Below, one piece after another: positions 12,001 to 21,620 of a stretch of 64,000 nucleotides of DNA. The position numbers and the translations under genes were made by a program. The notes below the pieces were generated by a model, which was not told where the DNA came from, ran no database searches, and worked only from the letters and a program-made list of their open reading frames with translations. Source of the DNA: Malaya genurostris. Lineage: Eukaryota; Arthropoda; Insecta; Diptera; Culicidae. Every line of letters begins with the position of its first letter. The stretch's first letter is position 1. The stretch spans positions 172,428,975 to 172,492,974 of the forward strand of contig NC_080572.1 of NCBI RefSeq assembly GCF_030247185.1. Reading direction: 5' to 3'.

Positions 12001-12793
12001 TACTAGAGATTCTACTTTGGTATTTAATCCAGTCGATATTTTTTGTCAAATCATATGGAATACTAGCTGAATTAGCAATACATTTGTTACAGCTAATTGA
12101 GATGATGATTGGTAAATGATCGCTACCGTGTAAATCAGGCAATATTTTCCAGGTGCAATCTAGTCGAATTGATGTTGAGCAAAGAGATAGATCTAATGCA
12201 CTTGGGCGTGCAGGAGGTCTTGGGATCCGTGTCATGCTACCCATATTTAATACCGTCATGCTAAAATTGTCACAAATGTTTTGTATTAAAGATGATCTGC
12301 TATCATTGTAAACGGAACCCCAAATCATTCCGTGCGAATTTAAATCCCCCAGAATCAATCGTGGAGCAGGAAGGGCTTCAACCATTTCATTAAGCTGTCG
12401 CTGTCCAACTTGTGCTTTTGGAGGAATATAAACTGAAGCTATGCAAATATCTTTGCCTTTAATGTTTATTTGGCAAGCAACAACTTCTATACTAGAAGTT
12501 GAAGGGATGTTTAATCTATAAAAGGAACAGCATTTCTTAATTCCCAAAAGCACTCCACCATACGGAGAGTCTCTATCGAGACGTATAATGTTAAAATCAT
12601 TAAAATTTAAAGCTATGTTTGAAGTAAGCCATGTTTCGCATAAAGCAAATACATCACATTTTTGACTATGCAATAAAATTTTAAATGAATCAAGTTTTGG
12701 CGTGATGCTTCGACAATTCCACTGCAGGACAGTGATTGTATCATTTGCGGCGGGTGATAAATTATCCATCAAAAGATACAAAACCTGAGACAA
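9077..12793 (-). CDS. ORF2 polyprotein: endonuclease, reverse transcriptase, RNase H, zinc motif
   Basis: An intact frame of 1238 codons. The AP-like endonuclease (about 20-240) shows VLQWNCRSI, LCETWL, SPYGGVLLGI, LILGDLNSHG and GSDHLPIII. The reverse transcriptase shows SYRPIAMLSCIRKLFEKII near 507, TQFGFRRNKGTNDC, VFLDIKGAFDSV, GLPQGSCLSPLLYNFYVND and the active site LADDG near 667. RNase H shows FYTDGSR near 956, AELAAV, FTDSLSAIEAI near 1016 and HCSIPGNERADNLAK near 1063, so its four acidic residues are present. A C-terminal Cys/His motif (CACGEG...HVVWTC) lies near 1173. The listed Met may not be the true start; MDNLSP, 8 codons in, is as likely. ORF1 overlaps it by 32 bases in another frame. 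It looks able to be enzymatically active. Confidence 0.95.
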   Translation of the reverse strand: MSQVLYLLMDNLSPAANDTITVLQWNCRSITPKLDSFKILLHSQKCDVFALCETWLTSNIALNFNDFNIIRLDRDSPYGGVLLGIKKCCSFYRLNIPSTSSIEVVACQINIKGKDICIASVYIPPKAQVGQRQLNEMVEALPAPRLILGDLNSHGMIWGSVYNDSRSSLIQNICDNFSMTVLNMGSMTRIPRPPARPSALDLSLCSTSIRLDCTWKILPDLHGSDHLPIIISISCNKCIANSASIPYDLTKNIDWIKYQSRISSILNSMEELPPLEKYDFLICSILEAAEQSQTKRFPGPTTNRRPPNPWWDKECSEAKLAKQNACKSFLKRGGGTPQNFEKLMVLETKYKSILRAKKCSYWRHFVEGLSRETSMSTLWNTARRMRNRNVGNESDEYSNRWIFDFARKVCPDSVPTQSIIRESPPNNGFINNPFSMMEFSIALLSCNNNAPGLDRIKFNLVKNLPDLAKRRLLELFNKFLEQNIVPPDWRQVKVIAIQKPGKPASNHNSYRPIAMLSCIRKLFEKIILRRLDTWVETNGLLSDTQFGFRRNKGTNDCLALLSSDIQIAFAQKQQMASVFLDIKGAFDSVSIDVLSDKLHQHGLPAVINNYLHNLLSEKCMYFSHGDLATFRISYMGLPQGSCLSPLLYNFYVNDIDSCLVTPCTLRQLADDGVVSVTGPKAIDLHKPLQDTLDNLSVWAVHLGIEFSAEKTELVVFSRKHDPAQLQLHMMGRMIQQVLTFKYLGVWFDSKCTWGGHIRYLITKCQQRVNFLRTITGSWWGSHPQDLIKLYQTTILSVMEYGCVCFRSAANSHFIKLERIQYRCLRIALGCMHSTHTMSLEVRAGVLPLKDRFWELSSRLLIRCEVLNPLVINNFERLVELQSQTRFMTVYFNHMSQEINPSRYIPIRVSILSAPDSTLFFDTSMQREVRGIPDHLRSTEIPKIFSSKFRHIDSEKMFYTDGSRIEEATGFGMFNNNVSASFRLQEPASVYIAELAAVHYSLSVIVTLSPNHYFLFTDSLSAIEAIRSIAAGKNEPFFLGKIKQCLNDILNNNYLITIVWVPAHCSIPGNERADNLAKRGAIEGEIYERPIAFNEFYSSSRQRTLASWQASWDRDDLGRWMHSIIPKISTKAWFRGLDVSRDFIRVMSRLMSNHYTLDAHLLRIGLSETNHCACGEGYRDIDHVVWTCVEYRDVRSQLINSLRTQGRLSNIPVRDILACRDLSYMKLIYHFIKKIGVSI

Positions 12794-13616
12794 TTGGCCA
12801 TTGAGCTGATAACTGCTTCAAAAAATTTCTAGCTATTGGAAGGATTTTGTCTTTGTGCACTTTAAATGCAGTGCATACTGAAATATCCTCATGAGGACTT
12901 TCCCCACAATAAATACATTTTTCAATTTCCTTGTTGCAATCATTATCTTTATGAGGTCCTTCACACTTAATACATTTTGGTTTATTGCTACAGTAAGTAG
13001 CTGTGTGTCCGAATTTTTTGCAGTTCGTACAATTCATTACATTTGGAACAAAAAGCCGAACAGGGAGGCGAATTTTATCGACATAGACATGGGACGGCAA
13101 CGCAGATCCGGCAAATGTCACTCGAAACGAGTCTGATGGGCGATAAACTTTTTTTCCCTCTTCATAAACTACTGAGTACAGTTGTTTGCACTCCAGTATT
13201 TTCACACCCTCAAGCATAGAGTTCTTGAAACGACCAACACCATGCTTGAGTAAATCATCTACCGAAAGACTCGCTTCGGTAACAACACCGTCAATTTCGA
13301 CATCTTTGGAGGGTATGTAAACTTTATACTCTTTAATGAAATGTTCCGAAGAGACAATATCATTCGCGTGTTTCAAATTATTTACCACAACACGAATTTT
13401 ATCGTTATTTACTTTTATGATCTCTTTGATTGAAGAGTATCGTGATGTCAAACCTTTAGAAATTTGGTAAATGTTTAATGGCTTTGATATACGTCTAAAA
13501 AAGACTATCCAAGGCCCAGAAGAGCTCTCCTGATATTTTTTCGTTCGGGGGGGTATAGGATTCATGTTAGGATTTACGTCCATGGATTCATCCATCACAT
13601 TAAAATTTTTAATCAA
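12762..13616 (-). CDS. ORF1 (gag-like, CCHC knuckles) with internal deletion
   Basis: A 284-codon RNA-binding ORF1 protein of the I-clade element. The N-terminal half has a PRE-like fold region (SSGPWIVFFRRI ... LNIYQISKGL). Then come CCHC knuckles: CTNCKKFGHTATYC, CIKCEGPHKDNDC and CIYCGESPHEDISVC. After HKDK the sequence jumps straight to ILPIARNFLKQLSAQW. In the second copy about 150 residues, rich in Ser, Lys and acidic residues, lie between these points. The loss is in frame, so the protein is still open, but it lacks the linker. The likely start is the Met at 13616, or MDESMDV 7 codons on. The end overlaps the ORF2 start. Confidence 0.88.
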   Translation of the reverse strand: MIKNFNVMDESMDVNPNMNPIPPRTKKYQESSSGPWIVFFRRISKPLNIYQISKGLTSRYSSIKEIIKVNNDKIRVVVNNLKHANDIVSSEHFIKEYKVYIPSKDVEIDGVVTEASLSVDDLLKHGVGRFKNSMLEGVKILECKQLYSVVYEEGKKVYRPSDSFRVTFAGSALPSHVYVDKIRLPVRLFVPNVMNCTNCKKFGHTATYCSNKPKCIKCEGPHKDNDCNKEIEKCIYCGESPHEDISVCTAFKVHKDKILPIARNFLKQLSAQWPIVSGFVSFDG

Positions 13617-14283
13617 ACTTTAAAATAAAAAATGAAACCAACACTACACAGTACTCAATCAAAAGGAAAAGAAAAAACTTCTACCTTGAAATTGTTGTCT
13701 ATCTCCGTTGCACTGCCGTGTAGATCCTCGTTGCTCTAGATGTTCTTGTTGGATGCTGATTGTTGGATGTGATGCTACTGCTACCTGACATCCAGCACCA
13801 CTCGATTTCCGATTTACTTTTGTCTTCGCCAGCTGCAACCAGCGCAGGTCACCGGTGTATACCTGCGTGTTGTATGGCAGTGGAAAGACCGAGTTGTCTT
13901 GTCTTCTTCTTCCTTGTGCTCCGCACCGATATGCTTCTGCACCGAAGTGCCTTCGCACCGGTGTGCTTTTGCACTCTCCTGCTTCTGTGTGCCTTTGCAC
14001 TCTTCTTCATCAATGTGCCTTTGCACTCTCCTGCTCAGCACTTGTGGCTGTATATTGTGGCCTGGGTAGAGCTTGGGAAACGCCCTTTGTTGTTTCCTTC
14101 ACCAGCTTGGCCCAGCACTAGGGCTCTCTTATGCAGCACGATTTTACGTTTTAACGGCTGCTGCCAACAGGTCTCTACCTGTAGTTCAACCGTTGTCGTA
14201 TTTAACGCGTGTAAACTAACCAGCGTTATTAAACTGTACGCTTCTATACACAACCTTCTCGGTTGAACGGCTATTACTGAATG
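13617..14283 (-). promoter_or_regulatory. 5' UTR / internal promoter region of I-clade element
   Basis: This is the untranslated start of the element, richer in GC than the surroundings. The 5' end on the minus strand begins cattcagtaatagccgttca. It includes a degenerate repeated word around 13930-14035 (forms of tttgcactctcctgcttc and tgtgcctttgcactc). LINE 5' UTRs usually hold an internal RNA polymerase II promoter. No specific box was proved here. Confidence 0.6.
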
Positions 14284-14297
14284 ATTGTTTTATTATT

Positions 14298-15322
14298 GAA
14301 ATCGTATTGGTGATGAATGAGAAAGGTTTCGTTATCCTGAATAATGGATTAAACTCAGTTTTTTTTTCTATTCGAATCTATTTAGAACGAGGCTCAACTT
14401 TGTCAGATTATTCAATTGCAATACATGAAATTACTAGCTGCGAATATTCAGCATTTCACGTACATCAGATACCGAACGTTATGTCATTAAAATTTTCTGT
14501 TGAAGCAGATACAGGTGGCAGCAGTGGCGCTGCGGAGGAAACAGCAGCGAATCATTAATAAAATGACAAAAGCTTTTTCGAATTTTTAATCGAACATGAT
14601 CAAATGAATACATGAATACAAAAATGCAACGAATCATGACTACTAATAGAATTGTTCTTCATTTGACACAATTATAGTAGAACAACAATGTTTCCCTATG
14701 TGTCATAGCTTCAAATGCAGTATGCACCGTTGCTGAGGAAAGCTATTCAGGTGCATTATGTGGAACGCAAACCGCAAATCCATTTCCATAGGAATAATCG
14801 ATGATACTCCCGCTAACAATATTATACTAGGTTTCTTCCTACGTGAGATTAATTTTCGCGGAGAGGGCTTTTGATAGAATGTTATATGATTTCCATTTAT
14901 CAACACCCAAACATCCCTTTAACAACCAAAGCAGTAGTTCGAAAGTCGAATCGGTTCGCAGTGAAAGTTTACGTTATTAGGAGTATAGTTTGTATAACAG
15001 TTTTATCTACTGAGTATTTGTTAAACATAATGGTATGATAATTCTTCATAATTTATAATGGCCTCCTTCGGTCTATTGATACATCTTGAAAACCTTTATA
15101 ACATGCAAATTAATGTTTTTAAAAAAATAAATTTTAATGGAATTCCTATGTTGACTGAAATCACAAAATGAAAATCAGTATTAGTAATGAAATGTAACAT
15201 AAATATCCGAATTTATATGAACCTATAATAGATAAGCTTGTTCCCAATCAATTTTCAATTCATCATAAAATTTAAAATAGATAAACGCAATCTTCTGCCC
15301 ACTAACTATATTTTACGTCATG
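14298..15322. other. Unassigned stretch
   Basis: No recognised gene or repeat. An 83-codon frame at 14307-14558 has no domain I know. The rest is AT-rich with no visible structure. Confidence 0.4.
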
Positions 15323-15400
15323 TTTCTGTGGTTCAGTCGATTAATGGACGTACTTTGTGATCTGGAAATTCTCGGCTCAAGTTTTCTTAAATCGCATTCC
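15323..15400 (+). repeat. tRNA-derived SINE head, degenerate
   Basis: An A-box-like word (tggttcagtcg, at 15329) and a weak B-box-like word (cggctcaagtt, at 15373) are spaced as in tRNA genes. The same head occurs at 24733. There is no foldable full tRNA, so this is a SINE remnant. Family name not assigned. Confidence 0.55.
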
Positions 15401-16380
15401 AAATTCTGTAGTGTATGACGATGGCCTGTTATAGTAGATGTAGGTATTATCATACCGAACTCGACAAGTAGAAAATAATAAAACCCTAGTGGGTATTTTA
15501 CGACTTACAGAAATTCATCAAAGAACAATGTGGATATCATCGGAACGGATTTGTGGAGTAGACATCAGAAAACGCCGGTCGAGATCTAGTCAAAAATCAT
15601 GATAGCTGCTTCGGGTTTGTCGATATTTTGTGTAGAAATCTACTCTTCAAGTTCGTTCCAAGAATATTTGTATTGTGACAATTTTCAAGGAGGCTACGAT
15701 TGACGTCAGATTAGTAAAAAGTAGTTCCTTTTTCTAAATTTATTTGGAATAAAAAGTTGAGAAGGTTTTATGCCTGTTGGAGAAAGAGACCACACATTTT
15801 GTAAATTTACGTCTATTTTCATGTACATATTTGGAGCAGACAATTAAGCATAAAGTTACTTCACAATTCTGTATGTTTATAAGTAATTTAATCGCAAAAC
15901 TAAGCATAAATTAAAGATACAGTTTTATTAAAAACCATCATCAATGCATTCCGATGTATTTTTGCATTGATGATGGTTTTCAATCAAACTTTTGATTCAA
16001 CCTATGTCTATTCCATGTTACTATGGATTTACATGTCGTGTAAATTTCATTATTTCTTTCTGTGCAAGTCAGTTTCAAACCTTAATCGTTTAAACAAGGC
16101 TCTATAATTAAAATCGTTTAAACCGCATTGTATCCCGGATAAATGTCTTGTCGGGATATCTTGTCTTTATGTTTCTGTGCTGTCATAGCGATACTTGATA
16201 TTTTCTTGATATTTCATCGGAGCAATCAAGAATTTATGTTCTTATACATCAAAATTAGTTATTATAACTTATTTCGTTCTTGATGAGTTATTCCATTTTT
16301 TTATGATGAATTGATCTAGCAGTTCTATCTTCAAATTAAATGCTATCGAATAAACTTCATCAGAATCAGATGTGATAAAT
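15401..16380. repeat. Mixed stretch: diverged 117-bp-unit copy and a hairpin
   Basis: About 15531-15630 holds a diverged copy of the 117-bp unit seen in tandem at 59360-59711 (shared words: cggaacggatttg, gagtag, gtcgatatttt). At 15931-15948 and 15963-15980 an 18-bp perfect inverted repeat (aaaaccatcatcaatgca) surrounds a 14-base loop. No coding sequence seen. Confidence 0.5.
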
Positions 16381-17421
16381 GCACGGAGAACTAAAATGTT
16401 GTTGATTTAACTAACATATCGGTTGATTTTGACATAACCATTCAGGTAACCGAAATAGTTGTATTCAAATGCTGTCACTTGGCGGAGAACGAAGACAGCA
16501 AAAGGCAGAACAAAAAACCTCTTCATTTCACCAGAAGCGTTTCATATTGAAAATTTTCAATGGTAAATGAACTTCATTTATGTTAGTTACGTAGTGGTCG
16601 TTTTATGTAAGTGAAAGTATGCAGAAGAATATAACAGTTAATTGTTGTTTTTCCATGTGTTAAATAGATGGATCTCCATGTGTTAAATAGATGGATTTAG
16701 TTTTAATTTCATCTGAGAGTAATGTATTCTAGGACAGTTCATGTCAATGTTATTAAAACCGCTTAACGCTTAAAAATTTGCTGCTAAAGTGAAGTGGTAC
16801 TATTTGTATTTTCTTGAAAGTGTATCTGTAGCATTAGGTTTACCAGCGAGCCATTCTGCAAGTGAAGGGAAAATTTCCAAATTCCCTGTGACCATTTTTC
16901 GGGTGAGTTCCCTTTTCAGAATTGTAATCTTTTGGTGCATTTCTATATCCTTTGTGAGTTTAGTGATAAAGATATAAGCAGTTAATTAGGTAAAATTTCG
17001 TTATTCAAGCAGTGAACGATTAGCTGCCTCTGAAGAGGCTAACAGTAAAAAATATTTATTGCAATTGGCGTTTTAAGTTCAAATAACTGAAGAATTGGTT
17101 GAAACAACTGAGACATTTTTTTGCTTTCATGCATACAAGTAACTTTGCTGGGATTGTGTCTTTGCTCAATTGCACGAGTGACATCTCATTGAAACTTTTC
17201 ATTGTTCGCTCAGGGTGTTTGGCATTGCTCAACTGAAACGTTTCATTACTTGTTTGTGGTCGTGTTTTTGTTGAGTGTCGTTGCTAAGCTGCCAGCACGA
17301 TAAATCAAAAATGACAGATTAGTTAAAACAACAGTCGATTAGTTGTACCAAATTTTAACCAAATAAAATCAGAAAAACAACTAATATTTTAGTTGTTTTG
17401 CGATCGCTGGCTTTTCCGTGT
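16381..17421. repeat. Possible remnant of the 40.7-kb TA-flanked element family
   Basis: The right end (17300-17421), read on the minus strand, starts cacacggaaaagcc and continues with ttagttg and tttttctgatttta. It matches the left end of the element at 40734. A weak candidate left end is gcacggagaactaaaatg at about 16381. Only the right end is convincing. Confidence 0.4.
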
Positions 17422-17919
17422 GGTTGAGCTATTTGTTTTATTCTAAATGCTAGTATATCAAATAACTGAAAAAATCGTCTTCTATAAATATTTTGTTCTT
17501 GCTTCGATATTACTTTATATTTTGTTGTAATTTTCTCATGTAGATTTTGTTATGAATTTTGCTAGTTTTACTCTTGATTGGGTTTTAATTATAGAATTTG
17601 TTGTTGGTTTGCAAATCACTTCTGTCCTAGGATTACTGACTCTGGATCAGAACAAAGGATTAACAGCAAAACTTGGACTTTTATGAGGACATTTCACAGC
17701 CTCTCTAAACATTATCTTGCTTGTACTTGTATATAGTTTCGGTCTATCTTTCTAAATTCTTTATTAATATCTCTACAATGCCTTCTTGTTCCTTTAATGA
17801 ATTCGTAACAATTAAGATATTATTTGTACAAGTTTAAAAAACAGTCAATTTCATAGTGGTGTTTTGTTTACGGGGGGTCAAGGTTTAAGCGTTAAAAAAA
17901 ATCATTATTTATTTATCAT

Positions 17920-18145
17920 TCAAACAACATTTTGCAATTTTTTCGTGGAAAAATATGAAAATCAGAAATCAGAAGTGAACAAATCAAAGCAGCATAGTTA
18001 GAGTAGAAGTTTTTTTAGACCCCAAGTTTCTGTTTGATTTTTTTTTTTAAATTAGTGAATTTTCGGTGATTGTTCAAAGTGAAAACTACAATTTTTCACG
18101 AAAAAAAACCACCATTTTGTAGCTGTGAATCCTTCCCAACAATGA
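17920..18145 (-). repeat. Dispersed repeat X, reverse copy
   Basis: About 225 bp that recurs in the opposite orientation at 29213-29500. Shared words include gttggggtct, tttttcgtgaaaaa, tttgaacaa and caaaatgttgtt. Each copy abuts a copy of the TIR repeat family M (18348 and 28000), but on opposite sides. This suggests X may be the outer arm of a larger inverted-repeat element. Confidence 0.6.
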
Positions 18146-18347
18146 AAAGGAAAACGTTGGGGTCTGTTTTTTTATATGTAGAAAGTGTATGTAAAATTTG
18201 AAAAAAATTGGTTCAGTAGTTTTTGAATGACGATGGACACGGACTTTCAAAACCTGCTTTCGAGAAAAAACGCGTTTAAAGCTTTTTGTCTATAAAATCA
18301 ATGGAAACAATTTATTACTCGAGGGATATTCAAAAAATCATATTTTT

Positions 18348-19040
18348 GCCTTTCTCATATAGAAAGGTTATGCAATCACTGTGAAAACCGACTTTTGAAC
18401 CGAGGCCCAGAGGGCCGAGTGTCATATACCATTCGACTCAGTTCGTCGAGTACGAAAAATGTCAGTGTGTGTGTGTGTGTGTGTGCGTATGTGTGTATGT
18501 AACGTTTTTTTGCACTAACTTTTCTCAGGCATGGCTGAACCGATTTTCACAAACTTAGATTTAAATGAAAGGTTTTGAGATCTCATAAAATATTCCTGAA
18601 TATTATTTGGATCCGACTTCCGGTTCTGGAGTTTTGGGGTAAAATGTGCAAAAAAAAAAAAATATGTGTTCTAACTTTTCTCATAGACGGCGCTACCGAT
18701 TTTCACAAACTTAGGTTCAAATGAAAGGTCCTACGGTCCCATACGTAATTCCTGAATTTCATGTGGATCCGACTTCCAGATCCGGAAATATAGGGTAAAG
18801 TGGGTTAAAAATTGTTTACTATCACTAAAAATGGGGAAAAACCCTAAAAAGTTTTCTAAATCGACCTCAAATCTTTTCAAACTGATAGTTTTTATCAGTA
18901 GACGGTCAATCAAACCGATTCCGGTTATTCTTTTGAGAATCGAAGAAAATTATTTTGAAGAATACCACAGTATTATATATGAAAGTATGATTGATATGAG
19001 AAAGGCATCATTAAACCACTAGGTGGATTAAAACAGGTTT
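18348..19040 (+). mobile_element. TIR repeat family M, copy 1
   Basis: A non-coding repeat. Inverted words gcctttctcatat (18348-18360) and atatgagaaaggc (18994-19006) lie near the ends; homology to other copies runs on to about 19040 (catcattaaaccactaggtg). The body has a short GT microsatellite at 18465-18500 and two repeats of a roughly 130-bp unit (ccgattttcacaaacttag ... atgaaaggt ... ggatccgacttcc ... ggtaaa). Related copies are at 21400, 25095, 28010 and 56801. It has no open frame, so it is non-autonomous. Confidence 0.75.
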
Positions 19041-20321
19041 TTCTTTTATAATTTATTATAATTAAACATTTCAAGAATGTTTTGTCAAGTTTTGAAGTCA
19101 ACCGAAGTAGAAATCTTGAGCCTGTGCGACGAGCTCTTACCTTATCCATCCAGAGTTTCGTTCCAAAAGGCTTGAAAATTTCACAGAATATTCTTGAAAT
19201 ATTTTACTATAAGAAAATATAGAGAAAATAATAAATGTTTACTATTATCGAAGTGGGCTTTAACCGAAGTCGAAACAAATTGAACCTAAAGATCATTTAT
19301 CGTTACTGTCTCACATTGAAATAAGTAAATCTATCGAAATTATGAGTTTCTCTGATGTTTAACAATGCCGAATCCCTACCATCGAATGGAAAAGTTCAGT
19401 TGCTGAATATCGATAAAAATAACGGAAAGGCACACAAAGCAAATCTTCGAATTCCTTGTTGATGTCTGACAAATGCAAGGCAATATAATTGTCTAATCGT
19501 TGAATTACGATGCGAAAAAATTCAATACTGACACAAGCGTTTCCATGAAAAAAAGGCGGGTGGGTTATGTCAGAGACATTACTGGATGTCGTGAATACGA
19601 AAACAACTGACATGTTCCTTATCACTTCCGAATATCAATTAGTTGATCAATTGTATGAATTATGCAAGCATTCCCCTTTTTCACATTTTTCGCAAAAACA
19701 AAGATGACTTCACTTGATCTCGATTACAGTGAATTTCACACAGCGGAAAGTGCACAAATCTAATCAAACTGTTCTAGATTTGCACTAAACTGAGGATATT
19801 TACCTTCGATTTGCGTGCAAGAAATCCTAATAGTTCTTTGGAAAACGTTTAGCAGCTGTGACGTAATCGCTCTTGTCGGAAGCGAAACTAGCTTTGCAAA
19901 CGACAAACAGTACATCTGCTCGCAGTGGCGATAGAATCCAAACTGATGCAATTTTTGTTAAGAGGTTTCTTTTTACGTGATTTCGTTTGCAGCTTTTTCA
20001 CTAATGGGCGGTCCTAACGGCTATAAAAATAGCAGCATATATAATTTTAATGTCGATTATTTCATTTCGGGTTTGCATTTCATTGAAAGAAACTATCAGA
20101 ATGCTGTACGGGATTCCTTTCTGCCTTTCAGAAGGACCAAATTGTGGAACTCACAACGATATTAGGCACTGTTCGGAACATTTTTCTCGAACGATTTGTT
20201 GTACAGCAGAAGATATTTTATTCTCTTCCTCAGAACGCGTTCTGATTAGCTGGGGTTGACATGGATCAAATGAGACAGGTTTTTCAATAGTGTTTTATGC
20301 CTGCACGTATACTATAGCTTA
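19041..20321. other. Unassigned stretch
   Basis: About 1.3 kb with only short frames of 60-90 codons and no domain. No repeat ends are visible. It may be host DNA. Confidence 0.4.
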
Positions 20322-20384
20322 TAACACATGGGCTGAAAAGTCTCGGGCCTAACAAAGAGAGCGCAATATTTTGGTTCAAAATTA

Positions 20385-21077
20385 ACTTTGTTCATCAACG
20401 TAATCTCCATTAAGAGCAACACAATCATTCCAGCACCGCTCTAACAGTACAATACCATTTTTGTAGAACGATTTATCTTTTGTCTCTAAATAGGCCTCAT
20501 TTTCAGCGATAACCTCTTCATCAGTGCAAAATTTCTTACCGGCGAGCATTTTTTTCAGGTTTGCGAACAGTCAGTAGTCGTTGGGAGCCAAATTTGGCGA
20601 ATACGGTAGATGTGGGAGCGATTCGAAGTTCACTTCATGTAGTTTTGCCATTGTTTTGATTGACTTGTGACACGGTGAATTGTCTTGATGAAACAAAATT
20701 TTTTCTTTCCATATACTTGTCGTTTCAGCCTTCAAACGCTCCAATACAGCTATGTAATATTCACTGTAAATGGTATTGCCTTTCTCAAGATAGTCGATAA
20801 ATATGACATCACGCATTGACACCCAAAACATTGAGGCCAAAACCTTTCCAGCCGATTGTTGTGCTTTCGGGTGCTTTGGATGAGGTTCACTTGTTGCTGT
20901 CCACTCACATGACAATTGTTTTGATTCTGAAGTGAAGTGATGAATCCATGTTTCATCCATTGCCACATATCGACGCAAAAATTTCGGTTTGTTACGTTTA
21001 AACATGACCAAACACTGTTCAGAATCTTCAACACGTTCTCGTTTTTGGTCAACAGTTCTGTTGAAACAGAAGGTCAA
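20385..21077 (-). pseudogene. mariner transposase, C-terminal catalytic part with nonsense codon
   Basis: The catalytic core of a DD34D transposase. The first Asp is in VAMDETWIHHF, the second in LFHQDNSPCH and the third in YSPNLAPNDY. Exactly 34 residues separate the second and third Asp, so all three catalytic residues survive. Right after NDY an in-frame TGA (20570-20572) stops the frame, where relatives have a Trp or Phe. Past it the frame continues as LFANLKKMLAGKKFCTDEEV to near 20385. The N-terminal helix-turn-helix domains are deleted. Non-functional. Confidence 0.88.
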
Positions 21078-21112
21078 ATTCTACTACAGGAATGTAATAC
21101 CAAGGCTTTGTT
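21048..21112. repeat. Segment shared with 57.9 and 59.0 kb
   Basis: The words ctgttgaaacagaaggtcaa (21058) and actacaggaatgtaatacca (21083) recur on the opposite strand at 59020-59043 and 57905-57933. In that locus they are separated by a 1.08-kb insertion, so this copy is the uninterrupted form. Confidence 0.75.
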
Positions 21113-21399
21113 TGATCAACTGAAAAAGGTGACTGCAATAAAACTAGCCCCATCTATGTGTTTGGCCCGGGAGTTTTCAGCCCATGTGTTATCATGATAA
21201 GCTGTGTATAAAAGTAAACGATTTAATTAGTTTGACAGTCGTACCATGGAAGTTGGTAGCGTATTTGTGATATGCCTCACGTGCAAACGTCACAAAAAGA
21301 CAAATACGAAAGATTGAGAATCCCCATTATAGAATCAAAGTGTGATATCATAGAATATCCGTACAAAATTTTTAATATTTCCCTTTCTTGGCATCATCG

Positions 21400-21620
21400 C
21401 TCTTAATGACGGTGTGCAATTTTAAACACACTTTACCCTATAGTTGCTGAACCGGAAGTCAGATCGGGATGAAATTCAATAGCAACCTATGGGACTACAA
21501 GATCCGTCATTTGAGCCTAAATTTGTGAAAAACCGTCAAAACTGTATCGAGCTGGCCCCCCGGACCAATTTTTACTGGTCGATTGTTCATAGCTTTCTTT
21601 ATGAGAAAGGCAAAAATATA
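21400..21620 (-). repeat. Family M fragment, diverged
   Basis: It matches family M in reverse: cactttaccctata, ggaagtcagatc, atgaaattca and tgagaaaggcaaaaat at the end. It is truncated and older than the other copies. Confidence 0.65.

Larger units (their letters stand above)
8689..14283 (-). mobile_element. I-clade (RNase H-bearing) non-LTR retrotransposon, copy 1, full length
   Basis: A 5.6-kb LINE on the minus strand. It has an A-rich 3' end (T-run at 8689), a 3' UTR to 9076, ORF2 (9077-12793), ORF1 (12762-13616) and a 5' UTR of about 670 bp (13617-14283). Exact 14-bp duplications flank it. Endonuclease, reverse transcriptase and RNase H in one ORF2 points to the I clade or a near relative. 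The A-rich 3' end is not the TAA repeat of the Drosophila I factor, so the exact clade is uncertain. ORF2 is open throughout, but ORF1 has lost about 150 codons in frame relative to the copy at 36773-37761. Confidence 0.92.
20324..21189 (-). mobile_element. mariner-like element, internally deleted, TA-flanked
   Basis: The termini are inverted repeats: the left begins acacatgggctgaaaagtct and the right, read in reverse, begins acacatgggctgaaaactcc. The repeat runs for about 28 bp with a few mismatches. The element is flanked by TA at 20322-20323 and 21190-21191, the mariner signature. At 866 bp it is shorter than the usual 1.3 kb because the N-terminal DNA-binding half of the gene is gone. Confidence 0.9.

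Noticed and set aside
13659..14266. Overlapping frames of 70-170 codons on both strands
   Set aside because: They lie in the repeat-bearing 5' UTR of the I-clade element.
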